DNA of 64,000 nt, taken from Phocoena phocoena. Taxonomy: Eukaryota > Chordata > Mammalia > Artiodactyla > Phocoenidae. Positions 23,346-35,222 of this stretch are shown in pieces (positions within the stretch are counted from its first letter, which is position 1; each line of letters begins with the position of its first letter). Below the pieces are notes generated by a model, which saw nothing but the letters and a program-made list of their open reading frames with translations, searched no databases and was not told where the DNA came from. A program made the position numbers and the translations under genes. The stretch spans positions 160,617,270 to 160,681,269 of the forward strand of contig NC_089220.1 of NCBI RefSeq assembly GCF_963924675.1, in the 5' to 3' direction.

Positions 23346-26235
23346 CTAAAAGGATTGGTTAAATGACCTAATTTTTTCACTCGCCGGTAGGTTTGGCATG
23401 ATGCCCTGTAGCTATAGTCCACGTTAGTTTTGGAGGCAGAGTAGACCCAAGACTGAAAAGACTCTCTGATTAGCTCCTTTGCTTTCTATACGTTTAGTAT
23501 TATTTTACTGCTTTTCTCTTTGTTGGGGACAATGGGATTCTCCCAAGCTCAGCAGGAACAACTTACTTCCTGACACTCTCCCATAGCCTCATCCATGCCA
23601 AGAGAACAGAGAAAAAAGTGAAAAAATTCCTCTTTATAGATTCATGGATTCTCTTTTTACTTGCTAGAATCATGTAACACCTACTAGGCTATCTCACTGG
23701 AGATTGAGTATTGGTTTATATAAAAGTGAAATTCAAGGGAGTATTATTATTCTGTTCAATTTTTAACACTGCGACATGGCACCCAGTTTGGTGACAATGT
23801 CCTGAGAGTCCTGATGTGACTCTTCTAGGCATCTAGTTGCATTATGAGGGGAACCCTCCTGGGGAAAGTCTCAGCCTAAGTAAGGTATGTATTGAGGCAC
23901 GTGGAAGAACATTATTAAGGGCACTCTAACATCTGTGTCTCTAGTATCATTCGGCCGAAACTGCAAAGGCTCAAACAGCAGTCCTAGGAAGAGAAAGCTA
24001 TAATAAAAACCTCAACGACACAGAAAAGAGCTGTTTTCCTAAGAGCCCTGTAACAAACGCTAGGGGCAGCAGCCTCATGGCCAGCCTGAGAGCACAGCAC
24101 CAGTGTAGACAGGGGGCACACTCTCCCTTTAAGCCTGTGGCTGGGATGTGAAACAGCTCCAGCAAAGGGCCTTCGCCCCAGCACTGTAGCAGCACAGGTG
24201 TTTCTGGGCAGGTGCATTTTCATGGGCATTTCAGGCTCTGGTGCCATCTCAGAAGTACCACGGTTACACTGGAGCCTTTAGACACTGGTGGAAGGATCAG
24301 CCCACTGGCATCAACTGTGGCAACTTGTGTGTCTGTAGCAACTGGAAGCATCTCAGCAAGACGCCAGATTAAAGGACAATGGCAGGCACCACACCTTACC
24401 TGAGAGGACTCAATCACCCAGGAAATAACCTGCAGAGCCCCCTGGGAGGGAGCACGAGGGTTGGAGGAGCGGGCCTTTCTGCATTTGTGTGGTCAGAGGA
24501 GAGTGAGACGGAGAAATTCCACTTTGTCACAATGAGAGTGACCTTACTGCTGTTCTTAGGCTGGGGGCGGCGGTGTCACCCAACGTGCGCCGTGTTTCAA
24601 AGGTTCAGCCTAAGCTGCTCGGAAAGGCTATGGATTTCTTGTATCCCAATCTGTTGGCAAGAATTACTTTTTGAAAATCCGAAGAGAAACTCTTTCAGTG
24701 CAGAGTTGCTGTCAAAACCGTGTTATCTTGTCAACCGGGGTGTCAATTAAACCGGGCTTGAAGAAGCATGTTTGTAGCTCCCAATCATGTATGATCTCTT
24801 GGAATTTCAGGCAGCAATCCTCCACATATAGTGCATGCAGCATTTCTGTCATAATGTGAGAATGGGAATCATATGCTCTGCCTTCCTGAGGGGGAGAAAA
24901 ATATTCTCTAATGTTTTCCAGAAATGACACTGTTTTTCATTATCTGGTGCATTTCACGTCTGTCATGCAGCTCAGTACCTTGGATTCGCATCACAGTGGT
25001 TGTTTCCAGGGGCTGCACGGGGGTACCCGCGTTTTCCTCTGCCACAAGTTTGACAAGTACGTATCCATTTCTCTTGAGAAAACAAGACTAAATTCTTCTT
25101 CCCTGTCTCTCCACCTTACCTTCTGCCACCTCATTTATGCCATGACAAGTGTGTTAGCTCCATCTTGAAAACATATCCCCAGAAATACAAAATTGACATC
25201 GAAATAATGGATGTGGTTGAGGTACCACGAGCATTTTCTTTGCCATAGTTTACTGTTAAGACATCAACTTAGTTCTTGAAGGGATTTTGCAAAAATATAA
25301 TCTCACAGTACGTTTCAAGACAGAAGGGGGCCATATGGTCTATCCAAACCCATCCACCTGTCTGTCCAATGTTTATACCATGGAATTCTTTTCTTCCTTG
25401 TCCAGCTCTTTGAATACAGCCACAGTACATGTTTCATTGCTGCCTTTGGTAGACTTCTGCACAATAATTGTTCTCCGCATAAGGTAGGTGGGAACCTTTT
25501 TTTTTCTTCCTAAAATCTGAAGGGGAAAAGGCTGACCATGACGCACTTGAATCTTATACTAGCAGGTGGGCAGTTGATTGGGAAATGAAAGCAACCTAAT
25601 GCTAATTTGCAGGTGTTTTCAGATTTCCTGAGTAATTGCCATGGAAAAGGTAACTTGGGGGCAGGCTCAGTGGATCTGAACAACAGACATTTCTAAATAT
25701 GGCTGTGGCATTTGTGACATATGTTCCTTGCCTAGAGGTGTGAGCAAAAGAGAAGCGTTGTTCCTAGCGGTAAACTTTGAATCAGAAGATGTAGGACGTT
25801 TTTCAAAGGAAAGGAAAAGCAAAGGGGGCTGCGGGTCTTCAGTGGAGTCAGACGTTCTCTCTGAGAGCTGCGTGCTATATCGCAGTGTTGGCTTGATACA
25901 GGTGCTGTTGCCTGAGGCTGACTTTCTCTCCCCAAAGCCAAGAGAAAGCCTGTGCCTGCAATCCTGAGGGGAGAGTAGGCATTTTACCCTCTAGCAGCTT
26001 ATGCAAGACCTATGACCATGGCTTGCACCTAACAGGCACTCAACAAACAGAAGGTCTGGTGGAAATATGGAAGGTGTGGGCTTCCAAGGCCGTCTTGAAG
26101 GGAGTGTCCAGACTGAGACGTTTGAAGGAACTAATGTTCTAACTCAGCGCTGGCGGCCATGATGAATGGCAAAGAACGTGTTCGTTTTTGAATTTCTTCT
26201 CCTGTACATCTCTGTCCTCCTTACTGTTGACTCTT

Positions 26236-26916
26236 CCACCCCAATTTTTTTTTGAAGTATCGTTTATTTATAATGTTGTATTAATTTCAGGTGTACAGCA
26301 AAGTGATTCAGTTATATGTATAAATATGCATATATATATTCTTTTTCAAATTATTTTCCCTTATAGATTATTACAAAATATTGAGTAGAGTTCCCTGTGC
26401 TACACAGTAGGTCCTTGTTGTTTATCTGTCTTATATATAGTAGTGTATGTATGTTAATCCCAAACTCCTAATTTATCCCTCCCCTTCACCTTTCCCCTTT
26501 GGTAACCGTAAGTTTGTTTTCTATGTCTATGGCTCTGTTTCTGTTTTATAAATAAGTTCGTTTGTATCAGTTTTTTTCAGATTCCTCATATAAGCGATAT
26601 CATATGATATCTGTCTTTCTCAATCTGACTTACTTCTCTTAGTATGATAATCTCTAGTTCCATCCATGTTGCTGCAAATGGCAGTATTTCGTTTCTTTTT
26701 ATGGCTGAGTAATATTCCATTGTATATATGTACCACATCTTTATCCATTCATCTGTCGATGGACACTTAGGTTGCTCCCATGTCTCGGCTACTGCTGCTA
26801 TGAACATTGCTGTGGTGCATTTATCTTTGCAAATTAGAGTTTTCTCAGGGTGTGTGCCCAGGAGTGGGATTGCTGGATCATATGGTAGCTCTATGGAGAA
26901 CAGTATCGAGGCTCCT
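26236..26916 (-). mobile_element. Truncated L1 3' end with probable 5' inversion, minus strand
   Basis: Starts at a T run and reads as the reverse complement of an L1 3' UTR ('ttaatttcaggtgtacagca', 'cccctttggtaaccgtaagt'), then the ORF2 C-terminus up to the codons for [11 protein letters not shown]. At about 26891 the orientation flips: 'ggagaacagtatcgaggctc' is L1 sense-strand sequence. This is the pattern left by twin priming. Divergence is modest. Confidence 0.88.
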
Positions 26917-26919
26917 TCC

Positions 26920-28764
26920 ACTGCAGTTTGAATCCTGGACATTTAAGTGCTCTCACCCAAAATGAAACTGCATCATTAATTCATGTTCCTGAGGTAAACC
27001 AAGAACGAGGAAGAGTTTTACTGGATTCTTGGCCAAAGGCTGCCTCCTGGGCAAGAGAGCCGACAAAATTAGCCTGAGAATCTGGGATTATGGCCACGGG
27101 ACAGCTTTGGGGCCCACATTGTCAGATGGTGCAGAGGCATATTTTATAACCACAGACATGTCCCTGGGGGTGGAGAGATGGAGTCTGTAACTGACTGGGT
27201 CCTAAAAACAACTGTTGTGTTTGGCTGACGATACAGCCTCGAATTCTGCCATATGGTGTCAGAGGCTCCTGACCAAGTCATAGCCGAGAGGGGACACAGC
27301 AGCCTCAAGGAAAGACTCTCTTTCATGAGGTAGGGAGGGGGTCACTAAGACCCACAGAATGTGTGTAGACTGAGGAAATTATCTTTAATGGGAGTATTTA
27401 AGGCATATGGGGAAGCATTTGGAAGAATCACAGTTCGACTGCTGGCTCCCCAAGTCCCTAAGAAAAAAATTTCAGAAAAGGTGTCTTTACCATTTGTGAA
27501 TTATGAAATAAACACATCTCCAGGGGGGTACATGGGGATGTGTCCATATTAATATTCCAGGGGTGTGGGCAACATTGACCCCAATGATTTTCTAAGTATT
27601 TGCAGTTCCTCCCCGACTGATGCATCTGAAACCAGTGCACTGCAAATCCTTCAAGGCTGCCAGATTCCTTTCCAAAGGAAGTGTTTCTTCCCATTACCTT
27701 TCAAATCAGCTCTCCCGGGTTTAGCCAAGTGCTGTATTTCAGCATGTAAAGGAGAGGAAGAGGAAGTTTGCCTCTCGAGAGGGGGAGAGAGGAGGCCAGG
27801 AGAGTAACTGCAGCCACATTAGAGAGGAAATGCGCCTGATGACTTTGCTGGGGCTTTCGCATCCTCACCATTTACCAGCAATTTACTAAACGCCTTTAGC
27901 TAAACTGCATCTTTGGCTCCCATTGTTCTACGGAACTGAAACAAGGCAGCACAGCGTTGTCATCTGTGTCAATAAGGTCACAAAATGGCTTTTGCTCCTT
28001 CTGCAGCAGACTACCTGCAACCCATAAAAGAGTGCAGGGATGCACCGGAGCAAATTACCCTCCCAAGCTCATTTAAATAACATTTTCCCCTCATAGATGC
28101 AAAATTCAGATGAATATTTACAACCTCCAGGAATAGGTACCACAGGAAGGGAAAAAAAAAAGAACGCCGCACGACCAACCCACCCCAGCCCTGCAAGTGT
28201 AATCATTCTCGAAATGCTCCCCAAACAACTTGTTCTGGCTGCCGTTGCCCAGCAACAGTCCCACGGAGGTGTTCAGCCGGGCACATGTAACGCAGGGTGG
28301 GTTCTCTCTGCCGAGTGTGAACCGTCAGAATAGCAGCAGAGATGGAAAGCGAGATGTGATGAGGGTCAAAGTCAGGGTCAGAAGTGCAGGTGGCCGTGAC
28401 CCTAAACTCAGTTTGAAGCACCATTTGTGACCTTTTTCTGTGTTCCACGCCTGATGTTCGTCTTGCAATGAACCACCCAATCAGACTTCGGGGACCATGG
28501 GACCTTGGGGTTTCCGGAGTGTCAGGTCAATTTCTACCCATTGGTGTACTGCCCCCTATGAGGCAGACCATTATCTTGGCTTTGGAGAATCTCAAGGCTG
28601 TAAAGCTCTGAGTAGAGAGAGGATAAAGTGGCTGGGAGGCCTTGACAAAGCTCATCCAGGGCTTCAGCTGGACCCAGTGCAACCCGCCTGTGCAATGGCA
28701 ACTCCTTTAGAGAAAGCCCACCCTGCGTGAGGGGCGTTTTCCCCAAGGCGTTCTTCCAAAGGTA
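26920..28764. other. Single-copy noncoding DNA
   Basis: Frames of 60-81 codons occur throughout on both strands with no domains. No exon is supported. Confidence 0.45.
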
Positions 28765-28774
28765 GAGGAATATG

Positions 28775-28991
28775 GTTTTGTTTTGTTTTGTTTTGTTTTG
28801 CGGCACTTGGGTCTCTCACTGTTGTGGCCTCTCCCGTTGCGGAGCACAGGCTCCGGACGCGCAGGCTCAGCGGCCATGGCTCACAGGCCCAGCCGCTCCG
28901 CGGCATGTGGGATCTTCCTGGGCCGGGGCACGAACCCGTGTCCCCTGCATCGGCAGGCGGACTCTCAACCACTGTGCCACCAGGGAAGCCC
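28775..28991 (-). mobile_element. CHR-type tRNA-derived SINE, minus strand
   Basis: Reads in reverse: the tail appears as (TTTTG)n at 28775-28800 and the tRNA-like head, reverse of 'gggcttccctggtggcacagtgg', lies at the right end. The B-box-like GGTTCGTGCCC is present in reverse. Target-site duplications GAGGAATATG flank it at 28765-28774 and 28992-29001. The family derives from tRNA-Glu and is transcribed by RNA polymerase III. Confidence 0.96.
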
Positions 28992-29001
28992 GAGGAATAT
29001 G

Positions 29002-29464
29002 TTTTTATTCCTCTTTCTAATAGATGTACATGTACAGAAGAAAAAGAGAAAAGGGAAGGACTCGTGTAAAATAATCTATCACCATATGGCACTAATCACT
29101 CATCTTAAGAGAGTTATGGAAGTATGTAAGAGTCGGCTACAGTGGACTCAGGCCAAAGCTGGCCTTGATCTAAGGCCTGGGGTGAACTTTCATTGTATTT
29201 CTAGATATTTTTTAGGTGGTATGGTAGATCTAAGCAACAGATGACTTAATTTATAATTGAGATTTTACTTATTTATTGGTTATTAATTTCTGATATGATG
29301 AAGGAGTTTTATTCAACACAACTTACAACTATTTTGGGAAGCAATTAATTCATAATTGTTTAATCTATGACCGAGCTAAGCAAAATAGTGACAATACATC
29401 TGAAAACTACCACGTGAAATTTCCCCAACCAAGTACTTCTTTGATTAGGAAGCCTGTCCTGCTC
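29002..29464. other. Single-copy noncoding DNA
   Basis: AT-rich and without a recognised gene or repeat. Confidence 0.45.
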
Positions 29465-29600
29465 AAAGCTCTTTCGTGAGTCTCCATTCCTCAGGATAAT
29501 ATTTCAACCCCTACTTTAGCGAGTTTCCAGCATTGCTTGGACTTATCTTGCTAAGCCTGATCTCCCACTCCTTCTCTTGGTGAAACCTGGGCTTCACTCA
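29465..29600 (+). repeat. L2 LINE fragment
   Basis: Diverged match to L2 3' sequence: 'gtctccattcctcaggataa', 'tagcgagtttccagcattgc' and 'cctgatctcccactccttct' follow the L2 order of 'ggctccccattgcc...caggataaa' and 'ctcatctcccaccactcc'. Confidence 0.45.
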
Positions 29601-29607
29601 CCCAAAG

Positions 29608-29755
29608 GTGCGGCATGACAGAGCAGAGACAGCAGAGAAAGGGGTCCAGCTCCTGCATTCTGGTCTTGGCTCCCTCCTAACTAGTTGTGTGATTAACAAG
29701 CGCCTTAACTTCCCCTGGGCTTGGTTTCCTTACAAGAGCACTGTAGGCACGAGGC
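29608..29755 (+). repeat. MIR SINE fragment
   Basis: MIR-like core 'cctcctaactagttgtgtga', followed by 'cgccttaacttcccctgggc' and 'tggtttccttacaagagcac'. Short and diverged. Confidence 0.5.
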
Positions 29756-29989
29756 CATGTGATTCCAAGTCCCCACGCACCCAGACCCCGACTCCACCAG
29801 AGCACCTTACACTGTGGTCTACACTCTCACTGCAGATCCTTCCGTTTCTGTCTTTCCCGACATTGCCCCCTCCTCGTTTTCTTTCATCGAATGCTTTTCT
29901 CCGTCTGTTTTTCACAGATTGCTTCCTCTATTCCAACCTGGAATATTGAAGGTACTTGTCCTCAGCAAGCCCCTCCTTCAGTTTCCTGA

Positions 29990-30350
29990 ATGAGCTCAAC
30001 TCTGACCACAACTTCCTTTAATGCCCGCGTGCTGACGTCTGCCACCTCCATCTCCAGCCCCGAAGGCCCCCTGACTTCTAGTTACACATTTCCAGCTCCA
30101 CCAGGCTCTCCACCGGGGAGTCTCAGGCACCCACCCCTCCCAGCGTTTCCAAACCTGAACCCATCATCTTCTTCCTCAAGCCAGTTTCTCCTTGACTTTG
30201 CACATAACACTGGAATTTGAAGACCTCGCTCTTTCCTTCCCTAAGTCTTTTCCAATCATCCTAACCTCAAGAGTCAAGTCCATTTTCAGAAAGAATTTAT
30301 ACCTTGTTTCTTTCACAATTAACTTGCCCCATATTCTTATTTCTTACTCC
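29990..30350 (+). repeat. L2 LINE body fragment
   Basis: Resembles an upstream part of L2: 'cacatttccagctccaccag', 'caaacctgaacccatcatct' and 'tcttcctcaagccagtttct'. It lies downstream of a fragment (29465-29600) from a later part of L2, so these are separate or rearranged copies. Confidence 0.45.
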
Positions 30351-30374
30351 CCAAGTAAGTTATCAGGAGCACTT

Positions 30375-30475
30375 TCTAAAATTTTAAATTTTACATTGGA
30401 GTAGAGTTGATCAACAATGTTGTGTTAGTTTCAGGTGTACAGCAAAGTGATTCGGTTACACACATACGTGCACTG
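30375..30475 (-). mobile_element. Very short L1 3' end, minus strand
   Basis: About 100 bp matching the start of the reverse-complemented L1 3' UTR: 'tggagtagagttgatcaaca', 'gttagtttcaggtgtacagc' and 'aaagtgattcggttac'. It is the same 3' UTR type as at 26236 and 39758. Confidence 0.8.
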
Positions 30476-33464
30476 ATTTTGTATTTTCCACAATTATTTG
30501 CCAAACACTGGTCCTCAGAAAGCATTTTTCTCTGTATTGATTATTACTAACGATCCTCTTATTAATGCCAGATTTGTCTTTTCTTTCTAGTGCTATTCTT
30601 ATCCCACCAGAGAGAGGTAAGAGCTCTTAGCCCTCTATTTCTTTATGTTCACGATAAGGAATAGAGCTGGCATAATTTCTTTTTTTCACTGCAAGTCTGC
30701 TTCCCTTATTTATTTTTTCATATTTAAAGAAATAAAGCAAGATGTCATAATGGCATTATAGCAAATGCTGTCATGACAAGCATTTATAGTAAAGAAATCC
30801 TAGTCTTGTTTATGCTTCCACAGCATGTCCATTTTAATTAATCTTGCAAGAGGAACTCAGACAAATTTTGGTTCTCAAGACTACAATATGAAAACACAGG
30901 TTCCAAATGCCTTGGAATGGTTTGGGAAAGCTGATGGGAGAGATATGTTATTAAGATGAACTGGTGGCTTAAGAGCTATTATAGTTCATGATTTTGCTTC
31001 AGATTGCCTAATATTTTCTGCAGAGGCTCAAGCAAAGATTATTGCTACATTTCTGTGGTCAGTGGAAAAGCCTGGTGTGAAATCTGAAACTAGGAATAAA
31101 TGAATCTTTTTAAAAACTAAGATTTGGGTTGGGATAAATATCCTGCAGTACACTGGAAGTTTCATAGAACTTAGCTAATCTGCTCCCAGGAGACTTTCAG
31201 AGCTTCCTGCCAGGTTGCAAATACCAAGGGGATGGACTTTCTGGGGTTATTTCTGTGCTTCACTTATGACTCTGACAAAAAGAAAAAGTAAAATGTTGGT
31301 ACAAATGAAAAGTTGTTTAGCAAATTCCTCTGGGCCAGGACAGAGTCTGGACTGGAGTTTAGGGTATACTGTTTATTTGGCACTTAAATTTATAGAGCAA
31401 AATCTTAGTTCTCAATGAAAATTATATAACCCACTGGAAAGAAAATAGTTACTCATCATGTTAAGAATTAACCATTTCTCTAAATGCTTGTAACATGGTG
31501 AGAAATATTCTATATCAGCCTTAACTTTTAATTGAAGAAGATCCAGTCGGTCAAATATATTCAGCCATCGCTCTCAAAATTACCTTTTGGTCTCCAACTC
31601 CTCAGGCTAAGTTTACTGGAAGAATTCAAAGGACATATTGGAAGACACTGAATAGAAGATGTGATAGGAACAGATTTAACACAAGAACCACACTACCTTC
31701 TGATTTCGTGGGCTTTCGATATGTATGAACTTAGTTCCTGAAAATTGGGCCTTGGAACAAAATATGTCTAACTTTCCTTCCATTAGGTCGAACAAGTAAA
31801 ATTAATAAAAGCCTCATACGCTTCTTTGGGCTGACAGCACTGGAGAACCGAACCCAACAGCTGCAGCAGTGGATGGTGATCTGAGAAAACCAGATTTGTG
31901 ATGGGCTGTGCAGTCACAGTTTCTGTTCCCATGTATGCCACTTCCTTGCGCTGACACTGAAATGGACTGGACCCCGCCCCCTACCCCTCCAGAGCCAATG
32001 AGGCGCTTGGTCTGCATCTTCCAAAATAAAACTCAAATCAAGTCCTTTTCCCCGATTTTGCCAGTGTGTGGCTACAGGTGACCTCTCCTGCCTAGGGAGG
32101 TGTTGGGTGTGACCATGACTGCCCCATCCAGTCCTCAGGCAGGTCCAGTCACCAGGAGGGTCTGGAGATTCAGGGCTGTGGCATGGAAGGTCTTGGCCAA
32201 GCACAAGGCAGCCCCATGTTGCAGCTGGGGTTCAGCTGTTCTGTGACAGCCGCCAGGGCCATTCATCCCTCGAAGTCCCTCACATTTGAAGTTCTATTCA
32301 AGACGTTCCTCATTAAATGTCCTTTCATATAGCAAAACCAGCAATGCTATGATATGCCAAGCCACAGCATGAAGTTACTGTGATCTGCACCTGTAAAATG
32401 GAATGTCACTTCATAAAGCCCCAGACCAAAGAAAAAAAAAGATACCGTTAAATTTCACCTAAGTATCTGGCCAGCCTCCTCCATCACAGTTACCTTCTCT
32501 TGACTGTTACCATGGATCCCACTGTTCCCCTGGCAACAGAGCTTTGCCCCTCACTCTCAATTTCCCAATTTGACTCCATGCTATGTTTTCCATGTCACTT
32601 ACTCCACTCCTTCACTTTGGGTTGTTTTATTTCACTCTATTGTACTATAAAAGTGTTTCTTCCTGTACCCAACTTTGCATATTTGCTTTCTCTCCAGTTT
32701 CAGCTCACTTAGCTCTGGCTACACTGATTCTTAGAGCCATCCATCTGCACTTCCAAAGCATTTACGTTTCTTTCTGTTGCACATAATAGAAGCCACCTCT
32801 TGAGCGGCTCAAGCAAGAGAAGGAATGAAGTGGAAGGATAGTGGAATATATCACAGAATTCCAGGAAGAACTGAACAAATAAAACTTCAGAAGGGAAGAA
32901 AGAAGGGCAGCTCTAGTGATTTCAGGGACAAGACAACATAAACTTCCTTTCTTGAGTATCACCCCCAACATTATTCAGCTGCAAAGACTCCTACCCAGGA
33001 GACACTTGATTGAAAATTCTGACTTCCCACAGAGAAGAACCTGATTGACCCAGTTTAGCTCTGGTTGCCCAATGGCCCAGTCCTGCATGAAGGACTTAGA
33101 GCCAAGGGGACCGGCGTTTTGTAGAGACTCATTTGCTTTCTCTGGAGAAAGGTCTGGACATCAAAGTCATTTCCCCAAGAAAGAGGAATCCTTGTGAGCT
33201 AAGAAGACGTCCCAAGCATAATAAGTTCTTTGAGTAGCTAGATCTCAGGCACACGTTTCTGGTATCTGCTTTGTGTAGTATACATTTAAAAAAAAAATGT
33301 TTCTTCCCTGGGCTAGACTGGTAAGCTTTTCCATGTGGAAATGGGCTGTATCCTTTCTCTTGTCCCACTTAACTGGTGAGCTTCCAGTAAAGGCCTGACT
33401 AACCAAGTCAGCTAACACGATGCCAACTATCGAAGGGTAGGTTTCACTTGGCTAATTTTCCTCT
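30476..33464. other. Single-copy or unresolved old-repeat DNA
   Basis: No gene recognised. 32770-33100 looks repeat-derived but I could not assign a family. 31797-32035 is GC-richer with no clear origin. Confidence 0.4.
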
Positions 33465-33640
33465 CCTAATACTTAATAAACACCCGCCATATACCAAGAT
33501 ACTTTCAAGCCATTGAGTATTTAAAGATAAATTAGATATGACCCCTGTCATTAAGACATAATCTAGTAGGTTTTCTGTATGATTAATATTTAGGAGGGAA
33601 ATGAATCAAAAATAAACAAATCATTATCAGACCTCTTTGG
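33465..33640 (-). repeat. L2-like fragment, minus strand
   Basis: 'aataaacacccgccatatac', 'tttaaagataaattagatat' and 'gacccctgtcattaagacat' followed by 'aatctagtagg' match the reverse-complemented L2 3' end in which a 'cacctactatgtgccagg' block is followed by 'ctcacagtctagtgg'. Diverged. Confidence 0.45.
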
Positions 33641-34032
33641 AGGGTTCTTAGAAGCTGGGTAGTTTCCGCTTGGGTTATCATATGGATTCTACTTTAGGCA
33701 AGCATTCAGTGAATTGCCATAAAGGACAGAATTCTGAGCGACTGTCTTCCCCAGCTTCCACCCTTACAATAGTGTTTCTGTTATCATCCACCATATCTGT
33801 CATTTGATGTAAAAAATATATACCCCCCAATTTTTTTTCTTTAACTATCCAAGATATCATTGGAAGACTACACACGTTTCTCCACTTCGTTATCTGCAAT
33901 GACCAGCAGTCCAAGGGGCGTGGCCAAGTGGGCTTCTATTACTCCCTGGACAGCCCAGCTTGATTCCTGAGGGTGTATGGCCACAGGTAGTCAAACTCTG
34001 AGTATCCCAAACAAAAGGTTAAAACTGCAGAA
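33641..34032. other. Single-copy noncoding DNA left of the duplicated LTR
   Basis: No element or gene recognised. Confidence 0.4.
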
Positions 34033-34288
34033 CAGTCTCCCTGTAGCTTCTGGCACAGCTTCGCATGTTCTATAGAGGCTTACTGTTACGGAACTCAGGT
34101 CTGGCTGCTCGCTGACGGAAATCAATACCAAGAGAGGCAAGTGTTGGTAGAAAGGAAAATCAGTCTCCCTGTAGCTTCTGGCACAGCTTCGCATGTTCTA
34201 TAGAGGCTTACTGTTACGGAACTCAGGTCTGGCTGCTCGCCGACGGAAATCAATACCAAGAGAGGCAAGTGTTGGTAGAAAGGAAAAT
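34033..34288. repeat. 128-bp tandem duplication, one mismatch
   Basis: 34033-34160 and 34161-34288 are the same sequence apart from one base (CGCTGACGG against CGCCGACGG). Each unit contains 51 bp outside the predicted LTR terminus and about 77 bp of the LTR's U5 end. The near identity points to a recent duplication or gene-conversion event. Confidence 0.97.
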
Positions 34289-34680
34289 CACTTTTAATCA
34301 GAATGTTGGCGATCTGGGGAGAAGGTGGACTCATGACCCCCAGAAACCAACTCCAAAGATTCTTCTCAGCCATGAAAGTTTTTAAAGGGCAAAAGGGAAG
34401 TACTCTCAGTTAATCATTGAGATAGGGGGTCAGACTGCATGCAAGCTTGTCAACTTCTTGTGATCTTTCTTTAGATGCCATCTTGTTCACAGAGTTTGTT
34501 CGTGAGAAGGCTGAAGGGGAAGCTAGGGAAGACATCTGATCCTCTGTTAAATACTTATTCTTCATTTCTACTTCTTTGATCTATGGAAAGAACCAACAGG
34601 TTAGGTAAGGTATTGTGTGATCAAAGATTTGAATGGTGTGCCAGGGCCGGAGAAGAGTAGAGCATGAGGGTGCCTGGTTC
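34084..34680 (-). mobile_element. ERV LTR (ERV1-like), minus strand, with duplicated U5 end
   Basis: In reverse it has LTR architecture: TATA-like TTTAAAAAC (plus strand 34377-34386), an ATTAAA polyadenylation signal (34292-34297) about 85 bp downstream, then a U5 ending in CCGTAACA at 34212 and again at 34084. Spacing and terminus resemble the LTRs at 20259 and 41034, but the U3 is less alike. The upstream edge near 34680 is inferred from family length and the start of L1 sequence. No retroviral coding sequence is recognised. Confidence 0.6.
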
Positions 34681-35222
34681 CATCGACAGATGAATGGATA
34701 AAGAAGATGTGGCACATATATACAATGGAATATTACTCAGCCATAAAAAGAAACGAAACTGAGTTATTTGTAGGGAGGTGGATGGACCTACAGTCTGTCA
34801 TACAGAGTGAAGTAAGTCAGAAAGAGAAAAACAAATACCGTATACTAACGCATATATATGGAATCTAAGGGGGAAAAAAATGGTACTGATGAACCTCGTT
34901 GCAGGGCAGGAATAAAGATGTAGACATAGAGAATGGACTTGAGGACACGGAGTGGGAGGGGGAAGCTGTCGTGAAGTGAGAGTAGCATCGACATATTTAC
35001 ACTACCGAATGTAAAGTAACTAGTGGGAAGCAGCATAGCACAGGAGATCAGCTCGGTGCTTTGTGACCACCTAGAGAGGTGGGATAGGGAAGATGGGAGG
35101 GAGGCTCAAGAGGGAGGGGATATGGGGACATAAGTATGCATATGGCTGATTCACTCTGGTGTACAACAGAAACTAACGCAGTATTGTGAGGCAATTATAC
35201 TCCAATAAGGATCTCTTTTTTA
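34681..35222 (+). mobile_element. Truncated L1 3' end, plus strand
   Basis: Starts in ORF2 with 'ccatcgacagatgaatggat' and 'tacaatggaatattactcag', reaches the ORF2 end at about 34865, and continues through a 3' UTR containing 'gtgggaagcagcatagcaca' to 'ttatactccaataaggatc'. This 3' UTR type matches the near-full-length L1 at 4000-9729, not the other fragments. No clear target-site duplication was found. Confidence 0.92.

Larger units (their letters stand above)
20764..26235. other. Long repeat-poor single-copy stretch
   Basis: The longest stretch here without a recognised young repeat. It contains a CA-rich run at 21395-21453, a perfect 10-bp inverted repeat at 22768-22789, and an AP-1/CArG-like cluster at 23285-23345. 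A 123-codon frame at 24379-24750 has no domain. Its low repeat load would fit an intron or regulatory DNA, but nothing proves it. Confidence 0.5.

Noticed and set aside
28664..29244. Several 80-153 codon frames on both strands
   Set aside because: They read through the GC-rich SINE body. The same peptides recur at 41.7, 45.0, 46.5, 48.7 and 58.9 kb, which are other copies of the SINE.
34033..34288. Direct repeats considered as a CRISPR-like array
   Set aside because: There are only two long adjoining units with no spacers, in a mammalian genome.
33991..34373. Two minus-strand frames sharing the same peptide
   Set aside because: The repeated peptide comes from the 128-bp tandem duplication in LTR DNA, not from a repeat protein.
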